A stretch of 64,000 nucleotides of DNA from Torreya grandis. Lineage: Eukaryota > Streptophyta > Pinopsida > Cupressales > Taxaceae. Within the stretch, counting starts at the first letter, position 1. Every line of letters begins with the position of its first letter. The translations under genes and the position numbers were made by a program. Below, one piece after another: positions 60,181 to 64,000 of the stretch. The notes beneath the pieces are model-generated. The model had not been told where the DNA came from and did no database searches. It was given only the letters and a program-made list of their open reading frames with translations. Where the stretch lies: NCBI GenBank assembly GCA_037957365.1, contig JARHVA010008425.1:230001-294000 (forward strand), given 5' to 3'.

Positions 60181-62039
60181 TGATCTAGAGGTCAATTTAT
60201 AAAATGTAATAAAGTATACTAAAACCTACACTATTGCGTAGGACTCATTGAGACATTTCCATCATTATTTAGAACGTATAAAATTAAGGTTGTATGTTTC
60301 TTGTGCAGTAGGTCAAAGTTCTAGTCAAGATGGTCAAAGTAAGTCAAAGCTGGTCAAAATACAAAAAATTACCAACATGGAATGATTATACAATAGTTCC
60401 CCTACATACATCATCTTGAGATATTTTTGATGATATCTTGTTGGTATAAAACTGAGGTCATGGTGAAAAGATATGGCTTCTCAAATTTCCTGTTCAATAG
60501 GGAAAAATACGATGTGGTCAAGCGATCACCAGATGGACCAATAACATAGAGACATGTGGCATGTGGCATGAGGTGGAAAAAATTATGTGGTTTTATAATT
60601 GGTTTTTGACAGGTGTAGAAGGCTAGCTATGGGGACCATAGTCGGCGGAGTTTGCTTTTGTCTCGAAAGGGGACCTTGCCACCGATAGAGCTTTGGTGCA
60701 TCCAGTTGGACATTGACAAGTGTCAAATTATGAGTGGTATATGTGGTGGGTCTGAAAGCCACCATATGGCTTTCTACCACTATTTTATTGCATGGTTGAA
60801 TTCTATTATATTCACCTATTGATTATAGTTTTATGTAATTAATTATTACCATGCAGACCATTAGAGATTATAACCTACCACATCATAACCAACTTGTTGC
60901 ATACCAAGTCCAAACTATATGCCAAGTTTACCAACTGTTGAAGTTTCCAATGCCACCAGTTCAAATGCTAGGACTGAATGCCAATGGTTTGGAATTATCT
61001 CCAACATGGAGTATGCCTTCTAAGGCATTAATATACCATGAACTTCGTGGGATTTCAACCCCAACTTCACACCCACTTTACCAATGTGGGATATTTGGTT
61101 GGGATAAACACCAAATATGTTGTTGATGGCTTTCAAACTCTCCTATTTTGGTTAAAATTATAATTTCCCCATTATTAAACATGTGTATTGAAGCACTATA
61201 TAAAGTGCATGAAAATGTATTTGAACACACAAGTTCTTAGTTAAGTGTATAAAGGCATAAGGACTAGTTTGCATGTTTCCTTAGTTTTGAGGTACTTGAA
61301 GGCATTTCCAGACTTCAGATTGAACAAGAGATTTATTCTAGAATTTGATCCAATTCTAAATATATGATTAGTTTTTATATTTAATTTATTTTGATTCACT
61401 TTTTAATTCCTTAAAGTTAATAATAGAGCAGACTATGTATAGGCCATAATAGACTAGTTTGCAAAATCCTAAGTTTTGAAGGACTTGGAAAGGTTTTCAC
61501 TTCTTAGTGTAAACTAGGGAAATATCTGAAAATGATATGTTGAATTTACTATTATTATTTCGGTAAATCCATTTTTAAGTCCATTTTTTGAGACTTTTTG
61601 GCTAAAATCCACAGGATTGCGAGATTGCATTGACAACAGTAAGGTGGAAGGTCTATCTATGGGTTCTAGGAATTTATGAAGGTTTTTTGTTGAATTTAAT
61701 GTAGTATTAAAGTGTCTATTTCACAATTTTGAGGGTTTTCCATGTACTCACTTTTTAGGAAAATGGATCAGTTCGTACTATAAGCGAACCCAAAGACATA
61801 GGCATTGTCGAACTCTATTATCACGTGCTTGTCATGAGTTGATTCTATTTGTGAATTTATTTTTTGAATTTTGATTAATAATATTTTTTAATGACTATTG
61901 AATGCATAAATATCTAAAATATGATAAAATGTCAAATTCAATTTCATTTCCTTGAATGTTTCGAGAAAATATGCGATTTGACTAAAGGATCCAAGGTAAA
62001 CACTTTTGTGCACTAAATAAATGTAGAATTTATGGATCA
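60181..62039 (+). repeat. 3' LTR of the plus-strand element
   Basis: 1859 bp, partner of 56543-58377, with a 'ctatataaag' at about 61197. It ends GGATCA at 62039, followed by the TSD. Confidence 0.93.
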
Positions 62040-62044
62040 GTATG
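62040..62044. other. Target-site duplication of the plus-strand LTR element (right)
   Basis: GTATG, against GTATA at 56538-56542. Confidence 0.65.
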
Positions 62045-62421
62045 GCTCATGTAATAAATTGGTTTATATCAATATGTGGGTTGTTATTGGTAGGAGCACT
62101 CCCTAAATTGGTCTTAGGGGGAGGTTTATTAGAAGATGGATTAATAGTGTGATTATTGATTAAACTTATGTCAATTACTTCCAAAATAGTTTGAAGGTTT
62201 TGAATATGAGAAGTGTATTGATAGGTATATAAAGGGTCAAACCCATAAAATTCATCTTGAGGTGTGATTTGCACCATGTTATAAGTCACAAATGAAGGAG
62301 GGGAAGAGGTGAACCAAGAGTGATGATGCTCTTGGGAGGAAAAGAGAGGGAGAAATGAGCATCCCATATAGTATATAAATGGATTAAAGTTGTCCAAGAA
62401 GATTTTTATATGGGATCTCAT
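62045..62421 (-). pseudogene. G3 gag, N-terminal part
   Basis: An open frame of 124 codons with no stop (62047-62421), ending '...NPHIDINQFIT'. Removing the inserted element joins it to the frame at 56542 leading to 'MNIMQTYNNS' and the main gag. It is rich in Pro, Asn, Ser and His with no known domain, as is common for gag N-termini. The start Met near 62421 is a guess. Confidence 0.65.
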
Positions 62422-62504
62422 GATGATTTGAGATAAATGAACAAAATTCTAAGGAAGAGGAAAAAGGAACTGAGTCATATGAATAAGGAAATAAGGAAGA
62501 GTAC

Positions 62505-62700
62505 ACAATCGATAGGGTTGACCAAAGGCTAAAAATTGAGAAAATAAGCATACAAATTTGATTAGGTCGACCTAGTTCTATAACTTAGAGATAAAATAGG
62601 ATGAAAAATATATAGAGTTGATAGGTTTGACCTATTTCTGTATCCTAAAGGTTAGAAAATAAAACTATGTCAACAAGGTCGACCTAGTATTGCAGACAAG
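62505..62700. repeat. AGGTCGACCT-centred short repeats, first block
   Basis: Related 20-bp pieces near 62510, 62565, 62620 and 62670 (for example 'aggtcgacctagttctataa', 'aaggtcgacctagtattgca'), spaced about 50-57 bp. The core AGGTCGACCT is a perfect palindrome in two of them. Confidence 0.75.
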
Positions 62701-63529
62701 GAAAACATATAGTCTATAAGAGACTATGTTGAGAAGAATGACTATTCACAAAAATAGGAAAATTTTTGAAAGAAAAAAATGAAGATAAAAACATAATGAA
62801 TTTGGTCAATGAAGATGGTCCAATTGAATCACACAACACAAAACCTTGCACCAACATTGTCCAATGTAAGTGTTTGCAGTATAACATATAATTGAGCAAA
62901 GAGCAAGCAATCAACTTGGAAAGTAAATGGTAAATAAGTGGTCATCCTGAATGTTTTTAGATTATTAAAATATGATTTTAGATGTGATATGAAGTTGGTT
63001 GTAAACAAGGAACTAAAAATTAATCTATGGATGGTTTCAGGATTTTTAGGCTGAAAGGGATGTGTAATGAAAATGGTACTAGCTTAGTATTAGGGCCAAC
63101 CCCCTCAATTCATACACTAAAATGATAAGGGTGTCAGTTAATTTTACAATATATAACATTAACCATGTGTTTATACTTGACCAAAAAATCAAGTCAGCTT
63201 TCCCTTGGTGATGAAACTAAAGTAGGTAGGTATTGGGTAAACAATTGTTTAAATATGTTTTAAAAGTATATGATTTTTTAGTGTGTGTATAAAAGAGAAA
63301 AATAGTGCAACTAAATGGTATATTAAAAAACCACCTAATTAGACTATGTGATCTATTCTAATAATGCAGGCAATTGAAAATGAAAGTGTGAGCTAATTAG
63401 TAGAATATAAGTGTTAGTTCCAACTTTGAAACATAGTACAATGTTATTTTAGATGATAGTGTATGCAAATATTACAAAATAGAGTTGAAAATATTGATAC
63501 TATACTACTAAATCAAGGGTTTGAAAAAG

Positions 63530-63960
63530 GACTACATCAACAATGTCGATGTAGTTTTCCAGATAGAAGATATAATACATAACTAGATTGATAGGTTTAA
63601 CCTAGTTTTTTGTATGGAAGCAATTTTAAAGACTACAAACTGTGAAAAATAGAACTGTAATTAATTAAAAAATGATAGAGAAAGAGAGAAAGGAACCTTG
63701 TGGTTAGAAGATTCTTAGAATTGAATTTTTTTTAATAAATTGCTTGAAAATTATACCAAGTCAACTAGGTTAACCTAGTTCTATAAAACCCTACTACTAA
63801 AGGTTGTAAAAATAACTACATTGACAGGTCAACCTAGTTTGTTTTATAGAAGTCAAAAAGTGTACAGTGTCGACAAGGTTGACCTAGAAGTCCATCTGGA
63901 AGTCTGAAAAGTGTACTATGTCAACAAAGTTGACCTAGTAGCCTATACTTGATAAAAAAC
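63530..63960. repeat. AGGTCGACCT-centred short repeats, second block
   Basis: Variants near 63545, 63590, 63768, 63825, 63872 and 63930: 'aggtttaacctagtt', 'aggttaacctagttctataa', 'aggtcaacctagtttg', 'gtcgacaaggttgacctaga', 'gtcaacaaagttgacctagt'. Most are 50-60 bp apart and keep the inverted-repeat core. Confidence 0.75.
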
Positions 63961-64000
63961 ATGCAAAAATAGAATAGAGTCATATCAGTGTGACTGTGTG

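Larger units (their letters stand above)
56543..62039 (+). mobile_element. Plus-strand LTR element inserted in G3 gag (gag-protease only)
   Basis: 5.5 kb with two ~1.84-kb LTRs (TGATCTAG...GGATCA), primer site TGGTATCAGAGTGG right after the 5' LTR, a decayed gag zinc knuckle, an aspartic protease remnant, and a purine tract just before the 3' LTR. Only 1.8 kb of interior is left and no RT, RNase H or integrase is visible, so it is an internal-deletion derivative of a Gypsy-type element. It splits the gag of G3, whose frame resumes on the other side. Confidence 0.88.
62422..64000. other. Probable 5' UTR/LTR side of G3, no gene
   Basis: Upstream of G3 gag on the minus strand. No primer site was recognised. 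Contains the AGGTCGACCT array (62505-62700 and 63530-63960), separated by about 0.8 kb of unrelated AT-rich sequence. The frame 62714-62914 has no family feature. Confidence 0.5.

Overview
The window looks like non-genic DNA from a plant with a very large, repeat-rich nuclear genome. A conifer or other gymnosperm is my best guess, but this is inference: nothing in the sequence fixes the species. The support is the high AT content, the absence of any intact cellular gene, tRNA or rRNA, and the wall-to-wall decayed plant-type transposons: Ty3/Gypsy elements of several lineages, a LINE, Helitron-type Rep remnants and LTR elements nested in one another. No open frame longer than about 180 codons survives. 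Most of the longest open frames outside the transposon remnants come from AT or GT microsatellites.

Layout. (1) 1-8.5 kb: two direct copies (about 290-4425 and 4426-7380) of a unit holding a decayed Helitron Rep/helicase gene on the minus strand, embedded in a family of short AT-rich repeats, then a GT/GC/AC tract with Z-DNA potential. (2) 9.77-12.1 kb: a degenerate satellite with a ~121-bp monomer and a ~650-bp higher-order period. (3) 13.74-31.28 kb: an unidentified transposase-like pseudogene on the plus strand, split by a 14.6-kb Gypsy element on the minus strand (15203-29839). That element has 3.8-kb LTRs and a perfect 5-bp target-site duplication (TSD), GGATG. (4) 31.56-33.43 kb: a ~554-bp tandem repeat. 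(5) 33.897-37.47 kb: a 5'-truncated LINE on the plus strand with a 7-bp TSD, a complete set of RNase H acidic residues and an extra unidentified ORF downstream of RNase H. (6) About 40-46.4 kb: a chromodomain-bearing Gypsy element (minus), its reverse transcriptase interrupted by a 2.85-kb non-autonomous LTR element. (7) About 46.5 kb to the window end: a Tat-type Gypsy element (minus), its gag interrupted by a plus-strand LTR element (56543-62039) that kept gag and protease but lost RT and integrase. (8) 62.5-64 kb: a short repeat array built around the palindrome AGGTCGACCT.

How it fits together. The order of insertion can be read from interruptions and TSDs: the 15.2-29.8 kb Gypsy element entered the transposase-like gene, the 2.85-kb element entered the chromovirus RT, and the plus-strand element entered the Tat-type gag. 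The Tat-type element may itself sit inside the chromovirus, whose gag is not seen in the window. Every coding remnant is broken. Many in-frame stops look like C-to-T or G-to-A changes, as expected of old methylated transposons. Gene-like coordinates given as ranges are approximate domain limits read from frameshifted translations, not exact ORF ends.
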